A stretch of 64,000 nucleotides of DNA from contig NC_045139.1 in NCBI RefSeq assembly GCF_008831285.2, positions 26,877,308 to 26,941,307 of the forward strand. The letters are read 5' to 3'. The translations under genes and the position numbers were made by a program. Origin of the DNA: Nymphaea colorata (Eukaryota; Streptophyta; Magnoliopsida; Nymphaeales; Nymphaeaceae). Shown piece after piece: positions 22,614-35,522 of this stretch (position 1 is its first letter; each line of letters begins with the position of its first letter). The notes under the pieces are model-generated. The model had not been told where the DNA came from, did no database searches, and worked only from the letters and a program-made list of their open reading frames with translations.

Positions 22614-23788
22614 CTGCGTGCGGTAAACTCTCTCTCTCGCTTCTCTTGTTCTTCAGTTTTTGCCTTCTTGCCAGAGATTTCAATTAGGACGGTTTGCCTT
22701 CTGTCTGCGCTGCTCCCTCTCTCTGCGCTGGGCAGCATGTTTTTTAGTTTTCTGGGCAGCTTGATTGCTTGGGCTTAGTATGCTGCTGCTGATGGTGGCT
22801 TTAATGCGGTCAGATTTACCTTAAAGATTGGGCTTTGATTGATTTGTTGGTGGGTTTTCTGCTTGTCGTCTGTGGACTTCGTCCTTCATTTGTTCCTTCT
22901 CTGTTGGTGAATTTTGGTCGGGATTTGCTTTGGGGGCTGTGTTCTTTTGGGTTGTATGTGGTTGTGAGATGATAATGGTGGCGGATTGACCGATGGGTAG
23001 TAGTGTGCGTTGAAGATGGTAAAAAACGGACGCATTCGGAATGCAGAGCTTCATTCCTTCTCTGGGGGCGGCATATTCTCTGTAATTTTTCTGTGTTCCC
23101 ATTTCTTTTCATGTCTGCGCTCGCTTCTAGCCGAAAACTGGCATATCAGACTGCCTGCTTTCCAAGTGTTTGATCATCAAAGGCGGACTATTCGAGCGGA
23201 TTGGACTAAACTAAAGTTGTTGCATGATTTGACGCTCAGTATGTAAGACTTCTTTATTCACCTAATCATAATTTTAGAAGCCTTTTTGGCTATTCTGGTT
23301 CAAATGTCCAGACGAACTAAAGCATTTTTGGTATGTATATACGGATTTTTGTATGATGCTTTTATTTAACTACCAACAATGGCAATACTTGATGTTGTTA
23401 TCACATTGGTGTTTGTGGTGATTAAATGTGAAGAATATGTTTTTGGGTGGATATTTTTTAGGAAGAATTGTATATTAATATTAGTTTGCATATGGTATGA
23501 TCATTAATGAAAAATGAGGGCACAAACACGAGACCACTTAGTAGTCTTAGATTAGCATCTCATGTTTCATGTAGAATTTTTGGTTTCCCTACCAAACAAA
23601 CTTTGTAAAATTGTTATGAGTCTTATGACTTGTCACTCCTTTTGTTTAATGCGTTCTCCCATTTCTTCGGCGAACACTTCATTTCATTTCCCCTTTCATG
23701 AAAGAAGAAGCATCTTGTAGTACACTATGTTTCTACTTTCTAATACTCCACACATTGATCTTGGACTTTGAAGGTAAAACCATAAAAG

Positions 23789-26110
23789 ATGGCAAACAGA
23801 ACGAAAGGAAAAGAAGTTGTTTCAGATTCTCCTGCAATAGGCTCTTCATGTAGTGTGGAAGTGGATGAAAGTGATGTTTAAAAGTCGTGTACACAAACTG
23901 GTGAAGCATTTGCATCCGAAGAACAACCACTATGGAAAGAAATGAAAGCGGTCACTAAAGATGTGGGCAGTGGTGGAAATGTGCATTTCGTATGCAAACA
24001 TTGTGAAGGTACATTTGTAGGATCTTACACAAGAATTAAGGCACATTTGTTGAAGTTGTCAGGTCATGGAATTCGAGGATGTAAAAAAATTTCTACAGAA
24101 AAAGCTCGAGAGTTCAAGAGGCTGCAAGATCGTGCTGATGAAATACACAACAAGAAGAAAACAAGTATTATTGTGACAAATCTTAAAAGTTCTGATAAGA
24201 AAAGGAAGACTATAGAGACATGTTTTGATTCTTGCGGAAGGGCAGAAATAGATAAAGTGATTGCTAAGTTTTTCTATTCTAGTTGCATTCCTTTCAATGT
24301 AGCTAGAAATCCATATTGGAAGAAGGCTTGTACTATGCTTGCAAATAGCAAGTTAGCAGGATATCAACCTCCTGGTTCAGAAAGGTTACGCACATCACTT
24401 CTTCTTAATGAAAAAAATGAGGTTGAGCAAAGTTTGGAAAGAAAAAAGTTTAAATGGAACACGACTGGGGTATCAATTGTTTCTGATGGGTGGACAGATA
24501 TTCAAAGACGTCCACTAATTAATTTCATTGCCATTGCACGTGATGAACCAATATTTTTGAAGGCAGTTGATGCGTCTGGAGAATATAAAGATGCAGGATA
24601 TTTGAAGCAATTATTTGTAGAAGCCATCAAGGAGGTTGGTTCTGATAAGGTGGTGCAGCTCATTACAGACAATGCTGCCGTATGCAAAAGTGCTTGACTT
24701 AGTTTGAGGTATGATTTTCCACATATTTTTTGGACTCCATGTGTTGCACATACTTTGAATTTAGCACTTAATGACATATGCAATCCTCCAAGTGAAGATG
24801 TAGATCCTAAGGGACATGAACTATTTTCATGGATTCAAGAGATTGAAAAAGATGTGAGAACTATTAGAAATTTCATCGTTAATCACCAACATGCATTGTC
24901 TCTTTTTAGTAGTTATTCTGATTTGAGATTGTTAAAGGTTGCAGAGACACGATTTGCTTCAATAATTGTCATGTTGAAAAGAATTCAAAGAGTGCGAGAT
25001 GCACTTATTCAAATGGTGTTTAGTAGAGAGTGGAGCTTTTATAGGGTTGAAGATGAGGCTAAAGCTCAAAGTATTAAAAACCTTATTGTTGAAGATAAAT
25101 GGTGGGATAAAATTGCATATTTTTTGGATTTTACAGAACCAATTTGGTGCATGTTGAGAGCTGTTGATAAAGATGAGCCTATGCTTCATCAAGTTTACGC
25201 AATGTGGGAAAATATGATTGAAGAAATTCAATGTATAGTTTTTAAGAAAGAAAAAAAAGACATTGTACTTGATCATTCAGAGTTCTTTGATCGTATAAGT
25301 ACAATATTAGTTGAAAGATGGGATAAAAGCAATACTTCCTTGCATTGCATGGCTCATTCTTTAAATCCCAAATATTACACGAAAAAATGGATTGAAGGAG
25401 CTCCTGGATGTGTTACTCCACATCTAGATGATGAGTTAAACACTCAAAGAATGTCATGTATGAACCGACTTTTTATAGATTCTTATATCAGAACACAAGC
25501 TATGTGTGAATATAACAAGTTTTCTTTAGGAGATTTTAATTCAGAAGGTGCAGCACAAGCAAGAGAAGACATGAGTCCTTTTGATTGGTGGGCATCCTAT
25601 GGATCAGAAATGCCCGTGCTTCATAAACTTGCTTTGAGGTTACTATCACAACCTGTTACATCATCGTGTTGTGAAAGAAATTGGAGCATATATGGTCATA
25701 TACACAACATTAAAAGGAACAAGCTCACCAGCCAATGTGCAGAGGACTTGGTTTATGTGCATTCCAATTTGCGTCTTCTTTCAAGAAAAGAAAATGAATA
25801 CAGGTATTTCAATATTAGGTTGTTTTGTTTTGCTCAATTTGTTATGTTGTATTAGTTTTAAAATATTTTTGGGGTACATATTTTTAATTGTTTAATTTTC
25901 ATCTTTAATAAATGCAGATGTGGATCATCGCAATATTGGGATGTAAATCCAGATGAATTTGATTTCGATGGACAACGCAACTTATATGTTGCTAACATGG
26001 ATTTTTCTGATCCTGTTATTCCTTCTGAGGCATTTGATGATGATGATATCGTTCCAAGCATTCAAGAAAATCAACATATTGGTGGAAGTGGAAGTGGAAG
26101 TGCAACGTAA
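23789..26110 (+). pseudogene. hAT transposase, two exons, two nonsense codons
   Basis: The start ATG is at 23789. Exon 1 is 23789-25803, the intron 25804-25917 (GT-AG, 114 bp), and exon 2 25918-26110 ending TAA: 2208 nt, 736 codons in one frame. Residues about 66-95 are a BED-type zinc finger (CKHC then H-x-H spacing). Next come the DUF659/RNase H-like core with VSDGWTD and ITDNAA, and the C-terminal hAT dimerisation domain (about 595-670) with FDWWASYG and SSCCERNWS, giving candidate D, D and E catalytic positions. Breaks: TAA at 23879-23881 (codon 31) and TGA at 24695-24697 (codon 303). The acidic tail ends in a Gly-Ser repeat. This is the cut-and-paste transposase of the surrounding element. 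Readthrough or an internal start at 23942 would still leave the TGA. Confidence 0.93.
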
Positions 26111-26246
26111 CTTTGTTTTATGAATTATGAATGATGATGTAATATCTAATATGTATTGATGTATGGACTATGAAGGCGTTTGATGATGAAGAATATGTAT
26201 TGATGACTCTATGAACTGTGTTTTTTGTGAACTCAAAACGTACATT

Positions 26247-26402
26247 TGTTGTTGAATCATGAATGTTGAATTGATTATATATATTTCTTGTTGAATGTTG
26301 AATTGATGATATATATTTCTTGTTGAATGTTGAATTGATGATATTTCTTGTTGAATGTTGAATTGATGATATATATTTGTTGTTGAATTTTGAATTGATG
26401 AT
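26247..26402 (+). repeat. Tandem repeat of about 32 bp in the hAT 3' region
   Basis: About five imperfect copies of a TTGTTGAATGTTGAATTGAT unit with an AT spacer of variable length. It lies between the transposase stop and the right subterminal repeats. Confidence 0.85.
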
Positions 26403-26592
26403 TGATAATGATTTCATGATTAGCAAATTGTAATTTTGATCTTGTTATTTAATAATTTTGTGGTTTATATTATTATATCTTAAAAATATAAAATACTCTA
26501 ACCGCACCGCCGCACCTAAATTTTTTGGGATGTGCCGCACCGGCACCCGCACCAGCACCCGCACCCCGCACTCAGGTGACATAGTCTGCACG

Positions 26593-29500
26593 ATAGAAAC
26601 AATTATACAATAGTATCTCATATACAATAATATGGTACTTTTCAAGATAATCACATTCAACTGTCTAGGCTTAGCAAAGACACTGAACAACACTAGGCTA
26701 AAGAGGGTATGAAGCTTATTTTAGTTAAAACCAAAAATACACTAAGAGATTAGTTCAAGCTTGTTAGGACAATAGCATACGCTCAAACCTCACACAAGAA
26801 CTGAGTTCTATTTGAATTTTAGTCTATATAAGTACAGCAAAAAATCACAATTGTAATTACATGAATAAAATATATATAAGATCAAACATCCTTTGTCTCA
26901 TTTAGCAATACCAAATAGTTAATTCAAATAGTATCAATTACAAAAACACCAACATGCAAAGGTCAAAATTTAGCTCAAGCACTAAAGTGTTTGACAGTAT
27001 CTTATTAAGATAACCCCAACTTGACATATCCACAGTGAGATGTTGCTAACTACAAGAGTAGCCAAGCTGCTTAGCAAGAGATTATATATTCAAAGATAAC
27101 TAAATTGGAACTCATAAAGCCCACACCAAGCATGTCATAGGAGATATAGTTAGAGTCCTTGTCTTAAAAATTTCAAATGACATCAGATATTTAAGAAATA
27201 CATCTTAGATACATGATAGACTCTCGTACATCTAATAGCTAATAGAAGAAACTTATTCTTATGAAAACATAGACAAATAGTAAACTTGATCTCTTAATGT
27301 ATTTTCATATAAATGTCAACAAAAGTACTAGAGAAACAAATACTTCATATTGGAAACATTGGTATTTCTACATGATTCCTAATCTAGCTCCATATAACTG
27401 AAATATACATTTCTAACTACGAATCATTCAAAGGGAGAAACTAGGGATTAAAATTCCCAGAAGTTCTCAAGAAAATTATCTTATTCCACTTGTAAATTCA
27501 GAGGTAACTGTAATAGAAGGATGACAACTTTCAACAAAGAGCAGAAGTAGCTATAATCAAATTATCTCTTTAATTTGATTTTGCATGAACCCTGGTTGTG
27601 TTACAAATCCAGCTCCCTTAGAGCCAACATTCATTTCTCTTGTTTAGCTTTAAAGGTTGTGAAGAACATTCAATCTTCACAACTAGTTGAAGGTGCAAGC
27701 ATTCTCTCAAACAACTTGAAGGTGAAGACATTCTAGCCAATCTAAAATAATAAACGATTGTTAGGAATAGCTCCATTATTCATGAAAAAATCGATTGAAT
27801 AACAAATCATGAAAAAGATTTGAAGATCCTGAATCTAGAGAGAAAAAAAGGGAGAAAAAAGAAAAGGGGAGAGAGTTTATGTTTGCAGCAATATCAGTGG
27901 CCCCTTTCCTATTTGGTGAAGGTGAATAGATTCAGTAGAAAAATGCTCTTTGTTAGAAAACTCTTGCCCCAAATCCCCCCCAACACCCCACTCCCTTCCC
28001 TGCTCATTGTGGGTCACAACCTTGGTATGAATGATAAAAAGTAAAACTGAATATGTGTGTGTGTGTGATCGTGAGAGAAAGAAGTATTGACCTTGCTTCT
28101 CCAAACTCATGCTCCTTTCCCTACTTCATTTGTTTCTCCAGACCCTTGCTACCTTTGCTTCTCTAGACCTTGCTTCCTTCCCTGCATTGGAGGATGCATA
28201 TGCTGCTTCCTTTGCTTCACCAGACCCCCACTCCCTTCCCTGTATCACAGGATGAATAGAAAATTTTGGATCCCCTGCTGATACCTTTGCTTCTCTAAAC
28301 CCCCACTTTGTTCCCTGTGTCAGACGATGAACGAACGTCTGACTCCTGCTACATTTCTTGTGTTGTAGAAAAAAAATCTCCCATGAAGGATAAGCACAAA
28401 GACTAAAAACATAGTGTTGTTTTAGCGAGCCGACTATTCAATGCTTTAATTCGGTATGATGAAGCTTTTTGATTTTTTTAACAATAGTGGTGGGTTCTGA
28501 ATTGTTGCTACTATTGTTATATGTTGTTGTGTGAGCATGGGAAGCATGCCAAACACAGTTACATAACTAAATTAGTTCTCCATCAAAAGTTTTTCATCAC
28601 AAGAAAACGACTTTAGAAAGGGGTATTCAAGTGTGACTTTTAGATTAAAACATGCATTACATTTTTTCATTTTTTGGTTTCTTCTTCATCTTCCTCTCAT
28701 GTAGGAGTTACTTTTTAGCTCTTACAGTGATATGCAAATCTGGCTAAGCTATAAAAAAATTACATGGAACAAAGGGCTGCATTTTGTAGTTCAGCTATTA
28801 GAAAAACTAGAGCATGATTACAAACAAGCACATACACACAAATTCCTCTTGCACACTTTTTGCCTTTTTACCGAAGAAAGAATTGAGCAAGGGATTTTGT
28901 TATTTGAGATTGGTGTGCCATCCTTTTGATTGGGTCAACACCCATATGCTATTTTAACTATCAAAGATTTTTAAACCACAAAACAAAGACTTGCCTATTT
29001 AATTATAAGAAAAACTGTAAAGTTGTATACCTATTCCTTGTAGATTTTAGAAAGAAGCTGTAATTCTTCAATGTTTTTCAAATAACATACCATCTACAAG
29101 GTGGAGAAGGGGATATCTTTGCTTCAAGAAGTTAATGTAGTTATGAAGCAGCTAATTGTTAGTATTGCTAAGATTCAGATTATATCTCAAAATGCTTGTA
29201 CTACTGTTCTTCTAGTTGCAAATAGTACATGTTTATATGCTAGCCTTTTGGAAAAATTTGGGGTGATTGGAGTTACATAAGATTCTTTTAACATCTCCAA
29301 TTCTTTTAGGTTGGAGATATGGACAAATCTATTAAGTAGTTCAGTGCTCCACTGGTCTTGTTGTAATAGTGCCACATTTTATAGGTTGAGTGGTTGCCAC
29401 ATTTTATAGGTTGTGTGGTGTTCTTTTCCACCTAAGATTATGGTAACTGGTAATTGTCAAAAGAAAACATCAGAGCCAAGTGATGTGTTAGAGTTCGACA

Positions 29501-30465
29501 TGGAAGGGGTATGGAAAGAAATGGAGAGGTAGTAATGGACATGTGGGTTAGAGACATTGGTTCAACAAATACACTGTTAAGAACTTTAACACATTAGTAG
29601 GATTTGTAGAGATCAATCATGCCCGATCTATTTATCAAGTATTTTTTTTTACCATTAAATTACTCATTAGTAAATAAATTTATTTAATTACCATATTAAC
29701 GCTTTATAAAGAAGGTCTCGTAAAGTTTGGATGGAGTTGCATCATGGGTGGAACAATGACAAAATGCATAATATTGTAAGATTAATAAGATACATGTTAT
29801 TGTAAGTTAAAGACATTGTGGATTTCCTATTTAAGACAATTATCATATTTTCTTTTTATCACATTGAATCTACTTACGCTACGTATGATAGTTACTTGGT
29901 AGTCCATAGTTGGATGCCTAAATATTGGTGAAATGCACATACATGATGTTTTTTCATGTTCACTCACTACTTAATTTGTTAGGAATAGATCTCATCCACA
30001 AACCTGTTGGGAAAAAGGTCTCTCTCTCGCTCTCTCTCTCAATCATATGCTATAGCACATAAACATGATCTAGTGGATAAAAGATCACTTATTGACAACC
30101 CATAAGTTTCACAAACAATGAAAACCCGACATCTTATCCCATTTGCCATAAAAATGTTTTATTTCACGGCATACGGGTCTTCCCTCACCACTAAAGACAA
30201 CATTTCCCATAGTGTGAGACGTATGCATGAGTTGAGTATTCTTATTAATTTTATCTCCACTTTCCTAATGAAAAGAACTAGTATTGAGATTTGGCATTTG
30301 TGTCCCACGAGTTCTTGTTTTTTTCTAACATTGTGGTAACAAAGCTCATGGTCGATCATGTAGGGAATATTCATCAGAGTGCTTTTGTATGTTGTAAAGC
30401 CCACTACGGAAGCTGATTCTTCAAGGTTATTTGCAAACACTTGGTTGAATTATGTCATCGAATAG
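26593..30465. other. No gene recognised; anonymous intergenic DNA
   Basis: No frame with a recognisable domain was seen. Positions about 28085-28335 hold three to four imperfect copies of a TTTGCTTCTCTAGACC...CTTCCCTG unit of roughly 80 bp. A short CT-rich run lies near 30017-30040. The stretch just before 30466 may be the decayed 5' LTR or leader of the copia relic that follows. Confidence 0.5.
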
Positions 30466-32175
30466 TATGAATTTGAATATTACTATCCATCTTCTGTACA
30501 CTTTGGTACATATTTTTAATAGAAAAAATTATGAACTTTGGAGCACTAAAGTGAAGATACTTTACAAATCACAAGATTTTTCAGTTCTAGTTGTAAAAAG
30601 ATGTTATAGAGTCTTCAAATGAAGTGACAAAGGCACACAAGAAGGATGAAAAGACTGTTCTTATTTTGCAACAAGCTATTACGTAAGCATATTCACACTC
30701 ATCACAACAACAATAAAGTCAAGTGAAGCTTGGAATATTTTGAGTAAAGCTTATCATGGAGCTAGCTAGGTAATGACAGTTAAACTTGAAGCTCTACGTA
30801 GAAAATTTGAAAGATACAAATTAAAGAAAAAGAATCCATCCAAAATTTATTCTCTAAAATATCTACTACCATAAAATCAAATGAAAACTTTTGGAGAAAC
30901 AATCGAAGATGAAAAGATAGCAGAGAAAATCTTATGAATTTGCTATACAAATTTAATCATGTTGTAAATGAATATAAAGACATGTGTACTTGTTCTGTTA
31001 ATGAATTTACGGGTTCACTTTTACTAAATGAAGTCAGGTTGAATAGTTCAATAGAGAAAAATGTGAGCATGCATTTCAGGCTATGGCAAAAATTTCTAAC
31101 AAGCAGAAAGATGGTGAAGGTACATTAGATAGCAAGTATGCAAGCATAGGAAAAAAAATGAGGTGGATATCATGGTTTTGATCATGCCGATAGGAGATAT
31201 GGTGGAGGCCAGTAGAATGCCGATAGTTGTAGTAATCAAAGGACTCATAAGGACAAACAATGTAAAGGATGTTTCCATCAAAATGATTTTCATCGAAGCA
31301 AAAATGAGCACACATTATATACAAAAGTAAAAAATTAGTTTTGGTTTGTCTTTGTGTATGTTGATGATAACATTTATACCAGATATTTGAAGAAAATTGT
31401 ATGATCGGTTTAAGTTGAAAAAGATGATGAAGTTTGAGATGTCAGATTTTAGTCTGTTGCATCACTTTGTGGGTTTTCAAGGAAGGAGAATAATGATGGG
31501 ATATTTATTTTACAAGAAAAACATGCAGTGAGCTTGTTGAAGAAATTTAATTTAGATAAATGTAAGAGCAGAGCAGTTATGGTCCTAACAATGTAAGAGA
31601 GAAACTCAAACTTGTTGATAAACCACTAAAGCCAATGAGTCATTATGAAAAGCATTGTAGGCAGTTTAATGTATTTGACTGATACGTGACCAAACATTAT
31701 GTTTTCATTTAGATTGATTTTAGATTTATGCATAATCCCACTGTTCATTGTCTTGAGCTGCAAAAAGAATTTTGTATTATATTTGAAGAACCTCAAATTT
31801 TGGCACTTGGCTTAAATTAGTCACTAAACTTAAATTGTACTAATAGAGGTTAGGAAAAATATGAGCGGTTCATCATGGATCCAGTGCAGAGTCTTGGATT
31901 TCAAAGAAAAAAAGTTCCATGACACTATCTTCTTTTGAAGCAAAATATGTGACTGCAACTTCTGCAACTTGTCAAACCATTTAAATGAGGCACAACTTTG
32001 AAGATATGCAGATTCAACGGACAAAATCATCTGAAATTTTATGCGACAACAAGGCTACTATTTATATGGCAAAAAAAATCTGGTGTTGCATCAAAGGATT
32101 AATCACGTTAAACTCAAGCACCACTTTATTTGTAATGCCAATGGTGTCTCTTCCTGTGGTGATAAATATAAAATA
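30466..32175 (+). pseudogene. Heavily decayed Ty1/copia relic (Gag, RT and RNase H scraps)
   Basis: Recognisable pieces in order: a Gag start-like stretch around 30520-30590 (NYELWSTKVKILYKSQD); Gag continuation at 30730-31030 (SEAWNIL, KLEALRRKFE); an RT remnant with FVYVDD near 31355; and an RNase H tail near 31920-32130 (SFEAKYVTAT, CDNKATIYMAK, KHHFIC). Stops and frame changes occur throughout. Protease and integrase are missing, so there is a large internal deletion. No LTRs or TSD were identified. It abuts the left edge of segmental duplication copy B. Confidence 0.82.
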
Positions 32176-32705
32176 ATGGGTCATGATTATGAAAGAGTGG
32201 AACTTACTAATTAGTTAGAATTATGGTGGTTTCATTTCTTTGTACCGTCATTGTCAGTTTCTTGTCAATTGTCTAGGATGCCCGTTCTTGGACAAGAAGA
32301 GGGACAACCTTTTATAATGGAAAATAGAGATATTCAGTCAAAGAAAAGGAAAAAACAAAAGAAGTAATGAAAGGCATGGAGAAAACCAATAGCCAGCAAT
32401 TAGCAGTACTGCTCAAAAAAAGATTTTATTATGGTTGTGGCTGCTAGTAAAGTAGTAGCAATTGTCTCTATTTCCATTATTCAAGAACTTATTATTTTCC
32501 AGCCAGTTGCTTTATTCTAGTAAATAAAGCAATTCTAGTTGAGCACATTGCGGAGGTCTTATGAAAACCCGTAACTTATGGAACTATTTAGTGGTCATAT
32601 AAGCTTGAATTTTGACTGAACTCCTCTTCACCAAAAAAAGAACACAGTAAAAGAGTGCAACTATTGTCCATAACTAAGCTAGATAGCTTTTGGACCTTTG
32701 AGCTC

Positions 32706-35426
32706 CTAGTTTACGCCGATGGGATAGACGGGCTGCTTGTTAGGGTAGAAGAGGCCCCAGTTTTGCTCGATGCCAGCGGACTTCTGGTCCTCATTGAATA
32801 GAGCAAACACAAAAATCTCCATGGGCCCCGGCCTCTTTGGCGTGCCCTGTGCAGCATGCCTCACCAGGTTTTGGTTATAGGTCTGAGCATTCCCTATGGT
32901 AGTGACAGTCGGGTCGCCTCCAGCCGATGGCCACCCACTCTCGGACACCTGGATGGGAACACCGGCGGCACCAGCTCTCTCCATTGCTGAATAGACAGAA
33001 TCTACCATGGCATCAAACAGATTTGTATATGCCAGCCCGTTGTTAGGGTCTGTGACCACAACTCGGTTAGCGGTGAAGAGTCCATAGTCAAGTTGTATGG
33101 CCTGGCGGTTGCCCACATAGCTGAAGTATGGGTACACATTGACCATGAGAGGGGCGCCGGTGCCAGCGAGGAATTGGACGATAGGACCCATGATGGGAGC
33201 GGCTTGATCGGAAAATGAACCTTGAGAGGGAGGATACGAGACGCCGATGACCCCCATGGAAACGGACGTGGACACCTTGATCTGGTCTCGGAGACCGACC
33301 GAGCCCAGGGCGTTGACCATGTTCTTCATAGCGGGTAGCACGTACTGGGCCGCGTCGCCTGGGATGACTTCGTTGCCGACGGTGATATACTTGAAGCTGA
33401 CGTCCGGCAAGTATGGCTGGATGTTGCTGGAGATCCAGGAGCTGGCGAAGGAGGCGTCGTTGGCCATCCTCTGCAGATCATCGTTGGCCACATCCACATT
33501 GACTTCGATGCCCGTGTTCCTTAAGGCATTCAGTGCGTCCCCGTCTGGGCCGTACAGCCGGACCTTGTTGAAGCCCACGGACTGAATGAGCTGCACTGCT
33601 TCCGGCCGTGACGGCAAGTTGTCGCCGAGCATCCCATAACACACTCCCACTGACTGAGCAGCAACTGTAGAAACAATTAGAACAGGGGTTCAGGTTGTTG
33701 GCTGTCGTATGCTAAATGCTTTCAGATTTTATATATATATACATGGCCCTTTAATTGCTGACATCGTTATTTACATTACATAAAGGCAAAAATTGTGGTC
33801 AAGAAAATAGGGAGCCTCCATACAAAGAAAGGACAGCGAAAAAAGTTACAAGTTCAAAAAAGACATTTAAAAAACAAAAACTTCCAAAATCCGTTAACTC
33901 CTCCCTTCTGATTTTATGGTGAACAACACTATTGGTCGGCTGGTGAACGAGTTTGAACCAAGTCATTTGCTTAACGAGTCGAGCTGGAGTTCATGAGTTG
34001 ACTCATTTAAATAATCGAGTTGAGTTCGAGCTCAACACCAAACTGCCAAGTCGAGCTCAAGCCCTAGTCGAGTTTGTCAAGCCTTAATCAAGTCGATATA
34101 TTTAAACAAGTTTACTAGTTTGTCGAACTTTAATCAAGTCCAACTCAAGCTCAACACCTGACGATGAATATCAATTCTATTCAAACGAGTTTATCGAACC
34201 TTAATCGAGTCGAACTCGAGCTCAATACGTAACGATGAATATCAATTTTATTCAAACAAGTTTGTCAAGCCTTAATCGAGGTCAGCTCAAGCTCAACACG
34301 TAACTACCGATCCGAGCTCCAGCAGCTTCCGTCGAGCTACTCTCGAAATTGAGTTGAGTCGAGCTTGAGCTGACTGAACTTAGGCTTGACTCAGCTCATG
34401 TTCTTCCCTAGTAATAAATATGGAATGCAACAGGCCGGTGACAGCCGCAGGTCTCTCTTTAGGACCATTCGTTTGCATAGTCACCAAAAAAAAAAAAAAA
34501 AAAAGAGCTTCTGTCCTCATTGACAGATGAGTCAAATGAAGGTTTATTGAAAATAGAGGAATTAACGGATAGCATATGTCAAAATTCAATTAATTATTAA
34601 GCTAAATTTGAAAGCCATGCACGTTTTATTTTTCTAAATTATATGTCAATATTAGATTTTTTTCCTGAATTGGTGAAGAACATATCCATTGGTATCTTCT
34701 CCACCTGAAAGAGTCGTTTCTTTCCTTTCTCTTTTTTCCCAATTCATGATTTTTGTTGTTAGCTTGGCACCTGGGCATCGGGCCGGCCTTGGTTAGCCCT
34801 AAGAGCTGGGTCCAAGCCGGCAAGATGTCTGAAACCCGAGCTCGAGCCCAGGCCCAATGCTCAAAACCCAAGCCCGGTCATGGGCACGATGCTCGAACCC
34901 AAGCACAGTTCTGGTCTGGCTTGACCAGTTACAATAAAAAAATTAAATATAAAATAATTTTTAAAAATAAAATATATGTTTAATAATAAAATATATATTA
35001 TTAATAAAATAAAAATAATATTTACAAGTTATTGGGCCGAATCCGGCCCTGTTGGGCTGACCCAAGCAGGTCTTTTTGGGTCAGGTACCCAACGGAGGCC
35101 CAATGCCCAAGTCTATTGGGTGAAGTTCGAGTATGGGCTACTATTAGCCTTAAAGCATGAAAAGAGCACACATAACCCATAATATGAGAGGGAGAGAGAG
35201 AGGGGAAGGGAGGGAGGAACGTGTGCGTAAACAGGAATCAAACAAATGATAGATCATGTACCTGCCAACCAACCCGGCCAACTATATATATTAAGCGGTT
35301 TAGATCAAGAATATGAGAGAGAGAGTGTGTGTGTGTGTGTTTTTGAGAGAGAATGGTACTCTTACCGTATGGTACTACCAATTGAAAGGAGAAAAACAAT
35401 ACCACCAACATGGAAGAAGAAGTCAT
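32706..35426 (-). CDS. Secreted endo-1,3-beta-glucanase, GH17 (PR-2 type), two exons
   Basis: It hydrolyses internal 1,3-beta-glucan bonds (callose, fungal wall glucan) in the apoplast or vacuole. The coding sequence joins exon 1 (35426-35366, 61 nt) and exon 2 (33664-32706, 959 nt), giving 339 residues. The phase-1 intron has GTAAG and CTACAG borders and sits in the signal-peptide region, as usual for plant GH17 genes. Residues 1-23 are a hydrophobic signal peptide starting MTSSSMLVV. The mature protein probably starts QSVGVCYG at residue 24, a classic plant glucanase N-terminus. Catalytic candidates are Glu119 (VGNEV, proton donor) and Glu262 (SESGWP, nucleophile). There is no X8/CBM43 domain or long C-terminal tail. 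The frame is fully open. A diverged, broken sister is at 1947-8999. The exact substrate and any defence role are inference. Confidence 0.94.
33665..35365 (-). other. Glucanase intron (1701 bp), enlarged by insertions
   Basis: The matching intron in the pseudogene is 592 bp. The extra length here is mainly a GAGCTC/CGAACTC-rich repeat (about 33920-34430) and a GC-rich insertion (about 34760-35150) made of 'gggcc', 'aagcccgg' and 'ccgggccc'-like motifs around an AT core. The sequence on either side of the second insertion matches pseudogene intron positions around 8790 and 8815. Confidence 0.85.
34760..35150. mobile_element. GC-ended MITE-like insertion in the glucanase intron
   Basis: It is absent from the matching intron of copy A, where 'tttgttgtt' runs almost directly into 'taaagcatga'. 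The insertion has GC-rich ends with GGGCC and AAGCCC motifs in opposite orientations around an AT-rich core at about 34930-35030. That resembles small hAT-type MITEs. No transposase frame is present, and the exact ends and TSD were not resolved. Confidence 0.5.
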
Positions 35427-35514
35427 CTTGTTGAGAAAAAGGAAAAAAGCAAAAGAAGGAGTAGATTCTCTAGTAGTGCTTGCAGTGTGATGTCTGCTGC
35501 TATCTGCAGGCACA

Positions 35515-35522
35515 TATTTATA
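35515..35522 (-). promoter_or_regulatory. TATA box of the glucanase gene
   Basis: TATAAATA on the minus strand, about 90 bases upstream of the start codon at 35426. It is conserved in the pseudogene at 9104-9111 at a similar distance. Confidence 0.75.

Larger units (their letters stand above)
22092..26584 (+). mobile_element. hAT DNA transposon, complete structure (4493 bp)
   Basis: A perfect 8-bp TSD flanks imperfect terminal inverted repeats: CAATGATACCTGGGTGCG on the left, and CTATGTCACCTGAGTGCG as the complement of the right end, 14 of 18 matching. Inside lie GC-rich subterminal regions made of GGGTGC/GCACCC units in both orientations (22100-22290 and 26500-26575), a CT-rich leader, and a two-exon hAT transposase gene (23789-26110). 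Only two nonsense codons break the transposase, so the copy is probably not ancient. Confidence 0.93.

Noticed and set aside
22349-22778. Long overlapping frames on both strands near the hAT left end
   Set aside because: They come from CT/GC tandem repeats, which lack stops in several frames. The peptides are simple Ser/Leu/Arg or Glu/Arg repeats.
27820-28335. Possible coding exon with Pro/Ser/Cys-rich frames
   Set aside because: The frames derive from imperfect CTTCCCTG-type repeats and have no conserved domain or splice structure I can support.
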